NCBI GenBank assembly: GCA_050011095.1
Contig: JBEKJU010000153.1
Span: 1 to 15,038 of the forward strand
Direction: 5' to 3'
Length of the DNA: 15,038 nt
Source: JBEKJU01 sp050011095
Lineage (GTDB): Bacteria; Desulfobacterota; Syntrophorhabdia; Syntrophorhabdales; WCHB1-27
Under the pieces are notes generated by a model. The model saw nothing but the letters and a program-made list of their open reading frames with translations. It was not told the origin of the DNA and did no database searches. This document shows, piece by piece, positions 7,845 to 14,935 of this stretch. How positions within the stretch are numbered: the first letter of the stretch is position 1; each line of letters begins with the position of its first letter. Made by a program: the position numbers and the translations under genes.

Positions 7845-7918
7845 ATGAAAGTAGGATTAGAAAAGTATACCACTGTGCATGTCAGATTCATTATCATATC
7901 GTCTTCCCGGTCAAGTAA
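7845..7918 (+). pseudogene. Possible N-terminal remnant of an IS200-type transposase
   Basis: From the ATG at 7845 the frame reads MKVGLEKYTTVHVRF. A frame change near 7885-7889 then gives HYHIVFPVK, ending at a TAA (7916-7918). The string YHIVFPVK resembles the first strand of IS200/IS605 and REP-associated transposases (YHIVFxxKYR). The match is short and needs a frameshift, so this is tentative. It fits the REP-like element just to the left. Confidence 0.3.
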
Positions 7919-8054
7919 CCTCGATGAGAAGAAAGGGGGGAAGGAGCACCTTGATGAGGCCCTTCAGATGAACCAACCGCTCTATACCGCCTACTATCTC
8001 AAATAAGACATTACGGAGATGTGGACCCAGCCAGGAAAGAAACAGGCGGAGAAG
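7914..8054 (+). pseudogene. Remnant of an ISL3-family transposase
   Basis: The frame 7914-8003 encodes SNLDEKKGGKEHLDEALQ and then MNQPLYTAYYLK. After a TAA (8004-8006) the same frame continues DITEMWTQPGKKQAEK. Intact ISL3 (IS204/IS1001/IS1165) transposases have a segment of the form L-x-x-x-L-x-x-N-x-x-L-x-x-AY-x-LKE-D-L-x-x-x-W-x-QP, so the TAA replaces a Glu codon (GAA). Only about 47 codons survive, from the middle of the catalytic region, with no ends of the element seen. The piece runs into a T-rich tract at 8058. The remaining 8055-8220 shows no gene. Confidence 0.6.
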
Positions 8055-8220
8055 GGGTTTTTTTGTTTTTCGATCCATTTTTGAATTGCTCCCGGTTTTC
8101 CGTGGACCTATTAGGCAAACTTATCGTGCACATCAGAATATTTAGTTTGACTTCCCGCGCGCCATCCGGTGAAATGGTTATGAGGGCGAGGAGACGGGTG
8201 GGCGATCCTGTGGAAAATCT

Positions 8221-9384
8221 GTGAACGGAAGGAAGGAGAAGGGCCATGATGTCTTCGGGGGGAGATGTGGAGATGTTCAGAAAGTTGATGTGGTGGTCGT
8301 GGGGGCCGGACCGGCCGGATCGGCGGCGGCAAGGAGGTGCGCGGTCTCCGGACTCGACACCGTTCTGTGCGAGAAGATGAGGCTTCCCAGGGACAAGGTA
8401 TGTTCGGGCCTTATCGTAGGGTTGGCCGCGCAAAGACTGGTGCGGTGGGAATTTGGCGAAATCCCCCTGGAGGTGCTCGCGGACCCCTACCACTATAGCG
8501 GTATCGTGATCTACGTGTCAGGCACCGCGCCTTCGGTGATCGAGCATCGCATGCCGACGGGGTGGCGCCGCGAAATCGATTTCTGGATGACCGAAAAGGC
8601 CAGGGAGGCAGGGGCGATGATCCGCGACGGATGCTGCATGAAGCACCTGGAGGTCGAGGGAGATCGCGTGAGGGTCACCTTCTCCGGCGGCGGGAAAGAT
8701 ACATCCGTCCTCGCGTCGCACGTCATCGGCGCGGACGGCGTCCACTCGGCCGTCCGCCGGTCCCTTTTCCCTGAATTGAAGGCCCGCTTTCAGCAGGAGA
8801 TAAGGGAGTGCTTCGACGGCGCATTTCCTCTGGACCGCAATTATTACCACGCCTTCTATACCCCCGGAAAATCCTGGTTCGACATCCACCACAAGGGTCC
8901 CCATTTCTGTCTGGAGGTCTCCGCCAGGCCGGGTGAGATCAAGGAGCGGCTCGGCCAGGTGAAGGACTTTCTGTTCCGGGAGTTCCGCTTCGACCCGCGG
9001 ACGTTGCCGCTCTGGCGCGACGCATCCATGGAGCCGAGGATCCACGAGAACCTCATCGACGGCTCTTTCCGGCCGGCAAAGGGCAGGGTTCTGCTGACGG
9101 GTGACGCGGCCGGTTTTCAGCTTCCCACGAGCGAGGGCATCGGGACCGCCCTTCTGAGCGGGGTAATGGCGGCGGACACCGTTGTCGAGGCTGAAAAGAG
9201 AGGAGAAGAGGCGGCCCCTTCCTATCTCCAGAGGGTATCGCTCATCATAGAGACCATCGAGAGACAATTGGCCGCGGCGAACAACAGCCGTTATAAGGAG
9301 ACAGGCTGGGACCTCCAGGAGGTTGCGGAAGGCATCTGCTCCCTCATGACCCGCGCCATCTTCGACGATACCTTTTCGCTCTAA
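8221..9384 (+). CDS. Geranylgeranyl reductase-family FAD oxidoreductase
   Basis: The 387-residue flavoprotein belongs to the GGR/BchP-like group of FAD enzymes that reduce isoprenoid or lipid double bonds, or act on related substrates. An N-terminal dinucleotide fold is clear (VDVVVVGAGPAGSAAA, GAGPAG at 28-33). LPRDKVCSG at 55-63 is the family's P-x-x-K-x-C-G-like motif. IGADGVHSAVRR sits in the middle, and the second FAD motif GDAAGFQLPTSEGIGTA starts at residue 294. Substrate is unknown. The GTG at 8221 has only a weak RBS. A strong one (AAGGAGAAGG) precedes ATGATG at 8246-8251 in the neighbouring frame; one extra G in the run of six at 8258 would join that start to this protein. So the first 20 or so residues are doubtful. 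The DUF89 gene follows by 25 bases, likely in the same operon. Confidence 0.85.
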   Translation: MNGRKEKGHDVFGGRCGDVQKVDVVVVGAGPAGSAAARRCAVSGLDTVLCEKMRLPRDKVCSGLIVGLAAQRLVRWEFGEIPLEVLADPYHYSGIVIYVSGTAPSVIEHRMPTGWRREIDFWMTEKAREAGAMIRDGCCMKHLEVEGDRVRVTFSGGGKDTSVLASHVIGADGVHSAVRRSLFPELKARFQQEIRECFDGAFPLDRNYYHAFYTPGKSWFDIHHKGPHFCLEVSARPGEIKERLGQVKDFLFREFRFDPRTLPLWRDASMEPRIHENLIDGSFRPAKGRVLLTGDAAGFQLPTSEGIGTALLSGVMAADTVVEAEKRGEEAAPSYLQRVSLIIETIERQLAAANNSRYKETGWDLQEVAEGICSLMTRAIFDDTFSL

Positions 9385-9409
9385 TACATCATGCACAAGG
9401 AGACCCATT

Positions 9410-10148
9410 ATGATTCTCGCTTCCCGGTGTCTGGTATGCGCGCAAAACGTCGCCCTTCAGTCGGCCCGCTTCGTCACCCATGACGAAGCGCCCCTCAAGG
9501 AGGTGGTCTTCAGGATGATGGACGTTCTCAAGGACGCCAGGCCCAGAAACGTCGAGACTGAAAAAGAGTGACGACCCGCTGATGACGGCGTGCCGGGCGG
9601 CGGTGATGGGGAACTATCTCGACGTGGTCGCGGATGGAATCCAGGATATGGTCCGGGAAAGCACCTTCACGAACCTGCGCTTCGCGGTGAACGACTTCGA
9701 CCAACTCCGAGCGGCTCTTCCGCATGCGAAAAAGATCGTCTACATCACCGACAACGCGGGAGAGGTCTTCCTGGACCGGTTATTCATTGAAGGCATGCTG
9801 GCCGAAAAGAAGGATGCGGAGGTCGACTATTTCATCAAGGGCTTTCCTTTCCTGAGCGATGCCCTGTACGAGGATATAGTCGACGCCCACATGGAAGAGA
9901 TCGCCACCGTAAAGACGATACCCCTTATCGAGCCGATAGAGATGAGTCGGGGATACATCGATAAATTGTTCGAGGGGTTCGTGGAGGTAGCCAGGCAGGC
10001 GGATCTCGTTGTGGCCAAAGGCCAGGCAAACTTCGAGCTTTTGCCGTCCATGGACGTAAGCGGCTTTTATCTCTTCATGCACAAGTGCCCTGTCATCGCC
10101 GAGAAGGAAGGGGCCCAACTCGGAGAAGGGGCCATCTGCAAAAGATAG
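9410..10148 (+). pseudogene. DUF89 (ARMT1-like) phosphatase, internally deleted and out of frame
   Basis: Two frames encode the two ends of one DUF89 protein, a family of metal-dependent phosphatases proposed to clear damaged phospho-metabolites. From the ATG at 9410 (RBS AAGGAG) the first 53 residues show the N-terminal helical part with Cys-x-x-Cys (RCLVCAQNVALQSA), stopping at a TGA at 9569-9571. A different frame supplies SDDPLMTACRAAVMGNYLDV, then YITDNAGEVFLDR (metal-site DNAGE, 9750-9764), AKGQANFE and the end at 10148. Full proteins have about 50 more residues between these parts, so this is a deletion with a frame change, not a simple slip. The ATG at 9582 has no RBS. It follows the flavoprotein closely. 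A reading error would not explain the missing residues. Confidence 0.75.
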
Positions 10149-10221
10149 GGGCGGGTCCGGGCCGGTCACGATTCGTCCCCAAGCCCGGTTTCCCCGGCCA
10201 GCTCAAAATACCCCTTTACAC

Positions 10222-11248
10222 TCAGGTCGCCCTCTTCACTATTTTGGCGAACTGCTCCTTGAGTTTTTGTTCGGGTGTCTTCTCCCGAACCTCCACACCT
10301 ACCACACCCCTGACCTGAAGGAGGAGCACGTTCCCCGGAAACTGCCTGTCCGCGTCTATGGCCCATTCTATGTCCTGGGGGTGGTTGAAGTGTACTTCCA
10401 GGGCCATAGCCAGCTTCACTATCTCCGCTGCTTCTTCGTCCGTGATCACATAGACCGCCTGCTTTTCGGGTGGCACCTCCTCCTCGGAGACGCCATTGCC
10501 TTTGGGCACTATTTGCATCTTTTTCTCGCCCATCGTCTTTTCTCTGACCTTCGATCACATGCCGATCGACGTTAACCACCCCGCTGACAACGCTTTCCCC
10601 CAAGCCCCAGTTCGACTCTATGACGGCCGTGTGCGGATCTCCGGTGACGGGATGGACAGTAAAGCACACCCCGGCCCCACGGGCGTTCACCAACTCGACC
10701 ACCCCGACACCGATGCTCGGGGAATCCTCGGCACGCAAGCCGTGCTGAATCGCCGCCGATACGGTCCTGTGGTTGAATATGCTCGCCCACACCTTCCTTA
10801 CCATCTGCAGAACCTGTTGCGTGCCTCTGATATTCAGATAGGTCTCATACATGCCCGGATGGCTCTTGACGCCCGCGGACCGTACCGAGACCGCGACAAC
10901 GCAACCCGAGCGGGCGCAGAGGTCCTCGTAGCAGGAGACGATAGCGGCGGCGAGGTCAGGGGGGATCTCTTTTCCCTCGATGATTGCCTGCATATTCCTG
11001 CTCACCTCCGCCTGCACGTTGAAGTCCTTCAGCTCATCGTCGCCCACCCTGCGTACCAGTTCCCTGATCTCCCCGCGCGCGCCCGTCTCCTCCAGGAATT
11101 TGTCCTCGGCGGTCACCGAGATCGCGAACCCGCGAGGCACGGGCATCCTTAGCTTCGTCAACTCGCCGAGATTGGCACACTTCTTGCCCACCATGCCGTT
11201 ATCGTTCTGGCCGAGTTCCGTGAACCAAAAAACGTGTTTTGTCCCCAT
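10222..11248 (-). pseudogene. PpsB-like ATP-grasp subunit (PEP-synthase N-terminal domain), frameshifted
   Basis: About 342 codons encode the N-terminal, ATP-binding half of PEP synthase/PPDK as a separate protein, as in the PpsB subunit of phenylphosphate synthase. It would use ATP to phosphorylate the His of the swivel subunit encoded just upstream. Visible motifs: VGKKCANLGEL (20-30, ATP-binding Lys), SVRSAGVKSHPGMYETYLNI (121-140), NARGAGVCFTVHPVTGDP and ESNWGLGESVVSG (211-223). The reading frame is then lost after VNVDRHVIE (about residue 233). The next frame resumes with MGEKKMQIVPKGNG and keeps family sequence, including DIEWAID and FPGNVLLLQVR, to the stop at 10222-10224. One extra base between about 10533 and 10555 explains it. 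The RBS AAGGGGGGAGGG is strong. It follows the PpsA-like gene by 157 bases. An assembly error in an otherwise good gene is quite possible. Confidence 0.8.
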
Positions 11249-11330
11249 CCCTCCCCCCTTCGGGTTCTGTCTGACACCAAGTCGCTTATCCTCGCCACAT
11301 CCCTGTTGTCTCCCCTTCGCCCTTCTCGAC

Positions 11331-11347
11331 GCGCCTTTGAATGCAAC
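11331..11347 (-). repeat. Copy A of a 17-base repeat found upstream of both pps-like genes
   Basis: On the minus strand this reads GTTGCATTCAAAGGCGC, identical to 13436-13452, with partial similarity for 12 further bases (ATG/CAT-rich, GG-x-AT-x-AT-CC). It lies 82 bases before the PpsB-like start, in the 157-base gap after the PpsA-like stop. Identity is seen directly; a regulatory role is inference. Confidence 0.6.
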
Positions 11348-11405
11348 CTGGCATGATCCTTATCTTGAGAAGCTTTATTCACTTCGCCCTCATGCGCGCT
11401 TTCCG

Positions 11406-13085
11406 CTAATCGACAATGTAGACCGCGCCCTCGTTGCCATCGACCCTGATTTTTTGCCCGTTCCTTATCTTTTTTGTAGCTTCGAACGTATTGAGAACAC
11501 ATGGAATTCCATACTCCCGGCAGATCACGGCGGCGTGAGAGAGCGTGCCGCCCCTGTCGAGCACCGCCCCCTTCAGGAGGCTGAATATGGGGGTCCAGGT
11601 GATGGAGGTGGTCAATGCGACAAGTATCTCACCCGGCCGGACCTCATTGAGCTGCTCGACAGACGAGATGATGCGCGCCGGGCCCTCGGCGACGCCGCTT
11701 GCCCCTGCCACACCGATCAGGTCCGCCTTCAGCTCGGGCCTCGGCTTGGGCAATTCTCCTACTATCACCTTCATGAAAATGGGTTCCCGCGATCCCATCA
11801 TCCATTGAAAGGCCTCGCCCTCATTCATGCTGTTGCTCAATACGTTTGTGTTTGGAAGGACAATCTTCGGGTCTTTCTTCCCCCTCTCCCTGCGTTCCGC
11901 TATCACGGATTGCAGTCTATATTTTTTAGGATACAGGCCGATCATCCGCGCTTCCCCGTAAGTAAGGAAAAAAATGTCGGAGACGTCGTTAAGCGTACCG
12001 GCCTCGACAAACCTCTTGCCGAGGGCGAGATAGTACATCCGCACCAGCGCGTCGGTCTGCATCTCGCAGTAGAGGTCATGCTCCTCGCCGAAGGAACTCG
12101 CGTTTTGCGCTCCCTTGAGAAGGAGCGTGAAGATTCCCTTCCGGTCTTCCGGCACCTTCGGCATGTATTCGGCTATCTTCTCTTCCCTCTTCCGGATCAG
12201 GGCCTGAAGCCTTTCCCCGGGCGGATTGGCCTTCAGATACACCTTGACCCTGTCGATCACATAGCGCGGATCGTCCCGCCAACTCGGGGCCGATATGGTC
12301 CAGAGTCGCTCGTTTCTCCAGCCGAACTCGTCGATGAATCTGCCCAGTTCATCGAGCCACTGCCTGCCGTTCTCCATTTCCCGGAGCTTCGGCGCTATGT
12401 CGGCGCTCGGCGCATCGAAGGTTTGGGCAAGGTCAAGTTCCAGGACCTTGCGCGAAAGTCCCCACAGGCCTCTCTCACACTCGAAAGACTTGTTATCGAA
12501 GCCACTCACCATGGCCTGGAAATCCTGATGGGTGGCGTCGATGCCAAGTACCTCCCGACAGAGGTCCTCGAAGATCATGAACATGGAGAAGGCCACATAC
12601 ATTACGTAAAAGTGCACCTCGCTCATCCTGAACACCGCGGCCCGCAAAGGGACAAGCCTCCTCGCCAGCTCCAGGGAACTTGCGCTGTTGACATCGAATT
12701 CCTTGAAGGGCCTGTAAAGCTCCAGAAGCTCTGCCTTGAGGTCTCCCCAGATCTTGTCATACCCGTCGATCAGGGAAAGCAGATTCTCCGTCAGCCTCTC
12801 CTGGCGTTCCGCCACCTCGGCCTCGGACGTCACCACGATCGGGCAGATAAGGATCTTCACGTAGTTTATGTTTCTCCACTCAGACCCCTTGCTTCCGGGA
12901 AGCGGCAGCTTCTCGGCCCCCCAGATCATACCCTGTGTGTTTGCCTCGTCGTAAGTCGTTAGGAAATAATCAGGAGACTCAAGCGTATGAAGGTGATCGA
13001 CGAACCACGCCTCATGAGCCTCCAGATCGATCCCGGCGTTAAACTCGAACGGCACCGCTGTTTTTACCCTGTCGATACTTTCCAT
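11406..13085 (-). CDS. PpsA-like subunit with PEP-utiliser swivel domain (phenylphosphate synthase-like)
   Basis: The 559-residue protein resembles the large subunit of phenylphosphate synthase: a long, mostly helical N-terminal region (about 1-430) and a C-terminal swivelling phosphohistidine domain. The active-site segment GGTLSHAAVICREYGIP (512-528) has His517 at the phospho-acceptor position. No PEP/pyruvate-binding barrel follows, unlike true PEP synthase; the chain ends IRVDGNEGAVYIVD. In phenylphosphate synthase this His takes phosphate from ATP, through the PpsB subunit, and passes it to phenol in the cytoplasm. The acceptor here is not readable from sequence. The ATG at 13085-13083 has RBS AGGGGGGG. 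The PpsB-like gene follows on the same strand; no CBS-domain PpsC or UbiD-type carboxylase subunit is in the window. It could act on another alcohol or phenolic substrate. Confidence 0.85.
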   Translation of the reverse strand: MESIDRVKTAVPFEFNAGIDLEAHEAWFVDHLHTLESPDYFLTTYDEANTQGMIWGAEKLPLPGSKGSEWRNINYVKILICPIVVTSEAEVAERQERLTENLLSLIDGYDKIWGDLKAELLELYRPFKEFDVNSASSLELARRLVPLRAAVFRMSEVHFYVMYVAFSMFMIFEDLCREVLGIDATHQDFQAMVSGFDNKSFECERGLWGLSRKVLELDLAQTFDAPSADIAPKLREMENGRQWLDELGRFIDEFGWRNERLWTISAPSWRDDPRYVIDRVKVYLKANPPGERLQALIRKREEKIAEYMPKVPEDRKGIFTLLLKGAQNASSFGEEHDLYCEMQTDALVRMYYLALGKRFVEAGTLNDVSDIFFLTYGEARMIGLYPKKYRLQSVIAERRERGKKDPKIVLPNTNVLSNSMNEGEAFQWMMGSREPIFMKVIVGELPKPRPELKADLIGVAGASGVAEGPARIISSVEQLNEVRPGEILVALTTSITWTPIFSLLKGAVLDRGGTLSHAAVICREYGIPCVLNTFEATKKIRNGQKIRVDGNEGAVYIVD

Positions 13086-13153
13086 GTTCCCCCCCTGATT
13101 TGGTTTATTCGGACTGACCGTTTCTGGCGCGGACCCCCTTTATTTCAACACGT

Positions 13154-13168
13154 TTCATTCTAAATGAA
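13154..13168 (-). promoter_or_regulatory. Palindrome over a -10-like box upstream of the PpsA-like gene
   Basis: TTCATT-CTA-AATGAA is a perfect 6-3-6 palindrome, 68 bases before the PpsA-like start. On the minus strand it contains TAGAAT, five of six to the -10 consensus, but the matching -35 is poor. A weak promoter overlapped by an operator would look like this. Confidence 0.35.
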
Positions 13169-13397
13169 TCGGCGAACCCTTCAGCCCCCGCGCCACAGCC
13201 CTCCATCTTCGGTCCAAAGGGCGGTGTGCGCGGCAAGAGCGGATGCGGCCGATACGACGGTATGCACCTGAGTGCCTCCGTTGATCGAAGAGCTCATGCC
13301 GAGTCGCCTTCTTCGCCACACCTTTGTTGTCGCATCAAAGCTTTCCTCGACGTACAAGTAGTATGCCTTCGTCGGCGCATCAAAGCCGCCCGCGGGG

Positions 13398-13435
13398 CAC
13401 CCACGAAGTGGGTCGGCGCGCCGAAGGCGTGGGTG
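13398..13435. repeat. GC-rich nested inverted repeat
   Basis: CACCCACG (13398-13405) is matched by CGTGGGTG (13428-13435). Inside lie the smaller hairpin CCCAC-GAA-GTGGG and the 10-base palindrome CGGCGCGCCG (13414-13423). The block abuts copy B of the 17-base repeat. It can fold as RNA on either strand. Confidence 0.5.
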
Positions 13436-13452
13436 GCGCCTTTGAATGCAAC
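13436..13452 (-). repeat. Copy B of the 17-base repeat
   Basis: Identical to 11331-11347 over 17 bases. It lies 350 bases upstream of the PpsA-like start and touches the inverted repeat at 13452-13475. Confidence 0.6.
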
Positions 13453-13475
13453 TCGGTATCATACCCAATACCGAG
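13452..13475. promoter_or_regulatory. Operator-like inverted repeat
   Basis: CTCGGTAT (13452-13459) and ATACCGAG (13468-13475) are exact reverse complements with an 8-base gap. A second palindrome, GGTAT-C-ATACC (13455-13465), is nested in the left part. Overlapping symmetric sites of this size are typical of dimeric repressor binding, but no regulator gene is in the window. Confidence 0.4.
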
Positions 13476-13639
13476 CTGATCGTGTGTCGTGTTTGGGGAG
13501 ACAGAAATCGGTAGAGAGAATACCCGGTTTTACGCATTCGGCTTTACACCTCGGTTAAAAACGCACCCTGAACGTCCGCAGGCTTCCCGCCCCGTCTTCT
13601 GTCTGGCGAGAACCGGCATCTCAAGACCTTTGCCGCTTC

Positions 13640-14887
13640 CTACCCAGCGAAAGACCTCTGTTTGTGAAGATCGAGATACACCTCCGCCGCCCTCGCGGCA
13701 AACTCTTCCTGATTGATGTGCAGGTCGCACTCGACAACCTTGATGTCCGTCCGCAGGTTATTCTTTAGGGTCGCGAGCAGCAGGCGATCCGATTCGGGAT
13801 CGTCGAACTCCTCCCTGTCAACGTGGAGATTGGCGAAGGAAAAACCCTTGAGAGGAAAGATTACGGCCGTGGGTCCCTTCGCCTTGTTCAGCTTTTCAGC
13901 CATGACCAATCCCAGCGACTCCATTTCCGTTTTTCTGCTCCGGATAATATGACTGCGTGTGCCGTGAGAAAAGACCTTCCTGTTCCTGAATTGCTCGGGG
14001 ATACTTTCCCGTGAGGTGTATATGAGGTGATCGAGGTTGCCGGGCGCGACCAGATAGGGCAGCCCCATAACTCCCGCCGCCTCCAGCCTGTCCGGCCCCC
14101 CATCCGTCATTCCGCCATAGAGATGGTCGAGAACCTCGTTGGTTGACATGTCGAACACCCCATGGATCTTGCCTTCCAGGGCCAATTCCTCCATGGTCCT
14201 GCCGCCTATGCCTATGGCATGGAAGACAACGACCTCAAAACCCTTCTCTTCGAGCCTGGTCTTGAATCGCATCGCGGTCTCGGTGGTGCCGCCCAGGGTG
14301 GTGACGGCAATCAGCGGTTCAGCGGAGAGGGGTTCATCGTCCGTAAAGATCATGCCACGTATCGCACCCGCCGCCTTGCGCAGCGAATTCCTCGTTATGC
14401 GGTTGAGTCCGACAATATCCGCTATCGAGGGAATCATAACGATATCTTTGGTGCCGACCCAGTTCCTCACATCCCCGGAGGCGGCGGTAGAGACCATGAC
14501 CTTCGGAACGCCAAAGGGCAGCGACCTCATTACGGTCGTGGCCATGTGGGTTCCCGCGGTTCCCCCCAGGGAAAAGATCCCATCCAGTTTTCCCTCGGCG
14601 TAGAGTCGATTCGCAATAGCTGACGCCCCTGCGCCCATCTTCCCCATGAAGAAGGTATCGTCCTGGGTTTTTCGACCGGATTCCAATACCTCCGCAAGTG
14701 ACATACCGGCGGATTTCGCAACGTCTTCAGCCGGGTAGTCGGGCTCAAAAATGGGGCGGCCTCTAAATCCCGTGCCCACGTCCACGGTGACCACGTTAAG
14801 GTCTTCTGCCTCCAGCACGTCCTTGACGAACGCGGATTCCTCGGACTTGGTGTCCATTGACGCCACTAAGACAACCGTTTTTTTCAC
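13640..14887 (-). CDS. Tm-1-like ATP-binding domain protein (UPF0261 family)
   Basis: The 415-residue protein matches the UPF0261/Tm-1-like family at full length. It opens KKTVVLVASMDTKSEE and has the nucleotide-binding-type segments MGAGASAIANRL and FSLGGTAGTHMATTVMRSLPFGVPKVMVSTAASGDVRNWVG (described piecewise: GGTAGT, MRSLPFGVPK, STAASGDV). ADIVGLNRITR follows, then AAGAIRGM, all in family order. Tm-1 in plants is an ATP-binding inhibitor of viral replication; the bacterial role is not established, though these genes often sit with catabolic or TIM-barrel partner genes. The start is GTG (14887-14885) behind AGGGGGAG. An unidentified gene ends 48 bases upstream on the same strand, and the PpsA-like gene lies 554 bases downstream, so shared regulation is possible but not shown. 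Confidence 0.9.
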   Translation of the reverse strand: MKKTVVLVASMDTKSEESAFVKDVLEAEDLNVVTVDVGTGFRGRPIFEPDYPAEDVAKSAGMSLAEVLESGRKTQDDTFFMGKMGAGASAIANRLYAEGKLDGIFSLGGTAGTHMATTVMRSLPFGVPKVMVSTAASGDVRNWVGTKDIVMIPSIADIVGLNRITRNSLRKAAGAIRGMIFTDDEPLSAEPLIAVTTLGGTTETAMRFKTRLEEKGFEVVVFHAIGIGGRTMEELALEGKIHGVFDMSTNEVLDHLYGGMTDGGPDRLEAAGVMGLPYLVAPGNLDHLIYTSRESIPEQFRNRKVFSHGTRSHIIRSRKTEMESLGLVMAEKLNKAKGPTAVIFPLKGFSFANLHVDREEFDDPESDRLLLATLKNNLRTDIKVVECDLHINQEEFAARAAEVYLDLHKQRSFAG

Positions 14888-14935
14888 TTCTCCCCCTTTT
14901 GCCGCTACCCGGCCAAAGATACGGATACCCCCGAC

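Larger units (their letters stand above)
13086..13639. other. Intergenic region before the PpsA-like gene
   Basis: No credible gene was found in these 554 bases. They hold a palindrome at 13154-13168 close to the PpsA-like start, two short repeats of GCATCAAAGC (near 13333 and 13376), a GC-rich structured block at 13398-13435, the 17-base repeat at 13436-13452 and an inverted repeat at 13452-13475. The part next to the UPF0261 stop (13500-13639) shows no clear terminator. The amount of symmetric sequence suggests a control region or a non-autonomous repeat. Confidence 0.45.

Noticed and set aside
11173..11187. Sigma-54-like TTGGCACACTTCTTGC with correct doublet spacing on the plus strand
   Set aside because: It lies inside the conserved coding motif VGKKCANLGEL of the PpsB-like gene on the other strand and no plus-strand gene follows, so chance from codon constraint is likelier.
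10980..12962. 660-codon open frame on the plus strand
   Set aside because: It lies opposite the PpsA-like and PpsB-like genes, which carry clear catalytic motifs; the plus-strand product has no recognisable domain.
13181..13537. 118-codon minus-strand frame in the pps leader
   Set aside because: It spans the nested inverted repeats, is arginine-rich, shows no domain and lacks an RBS; the repeated FDA-x-TK string comes from the short DNA repeat GCATCAAAG.
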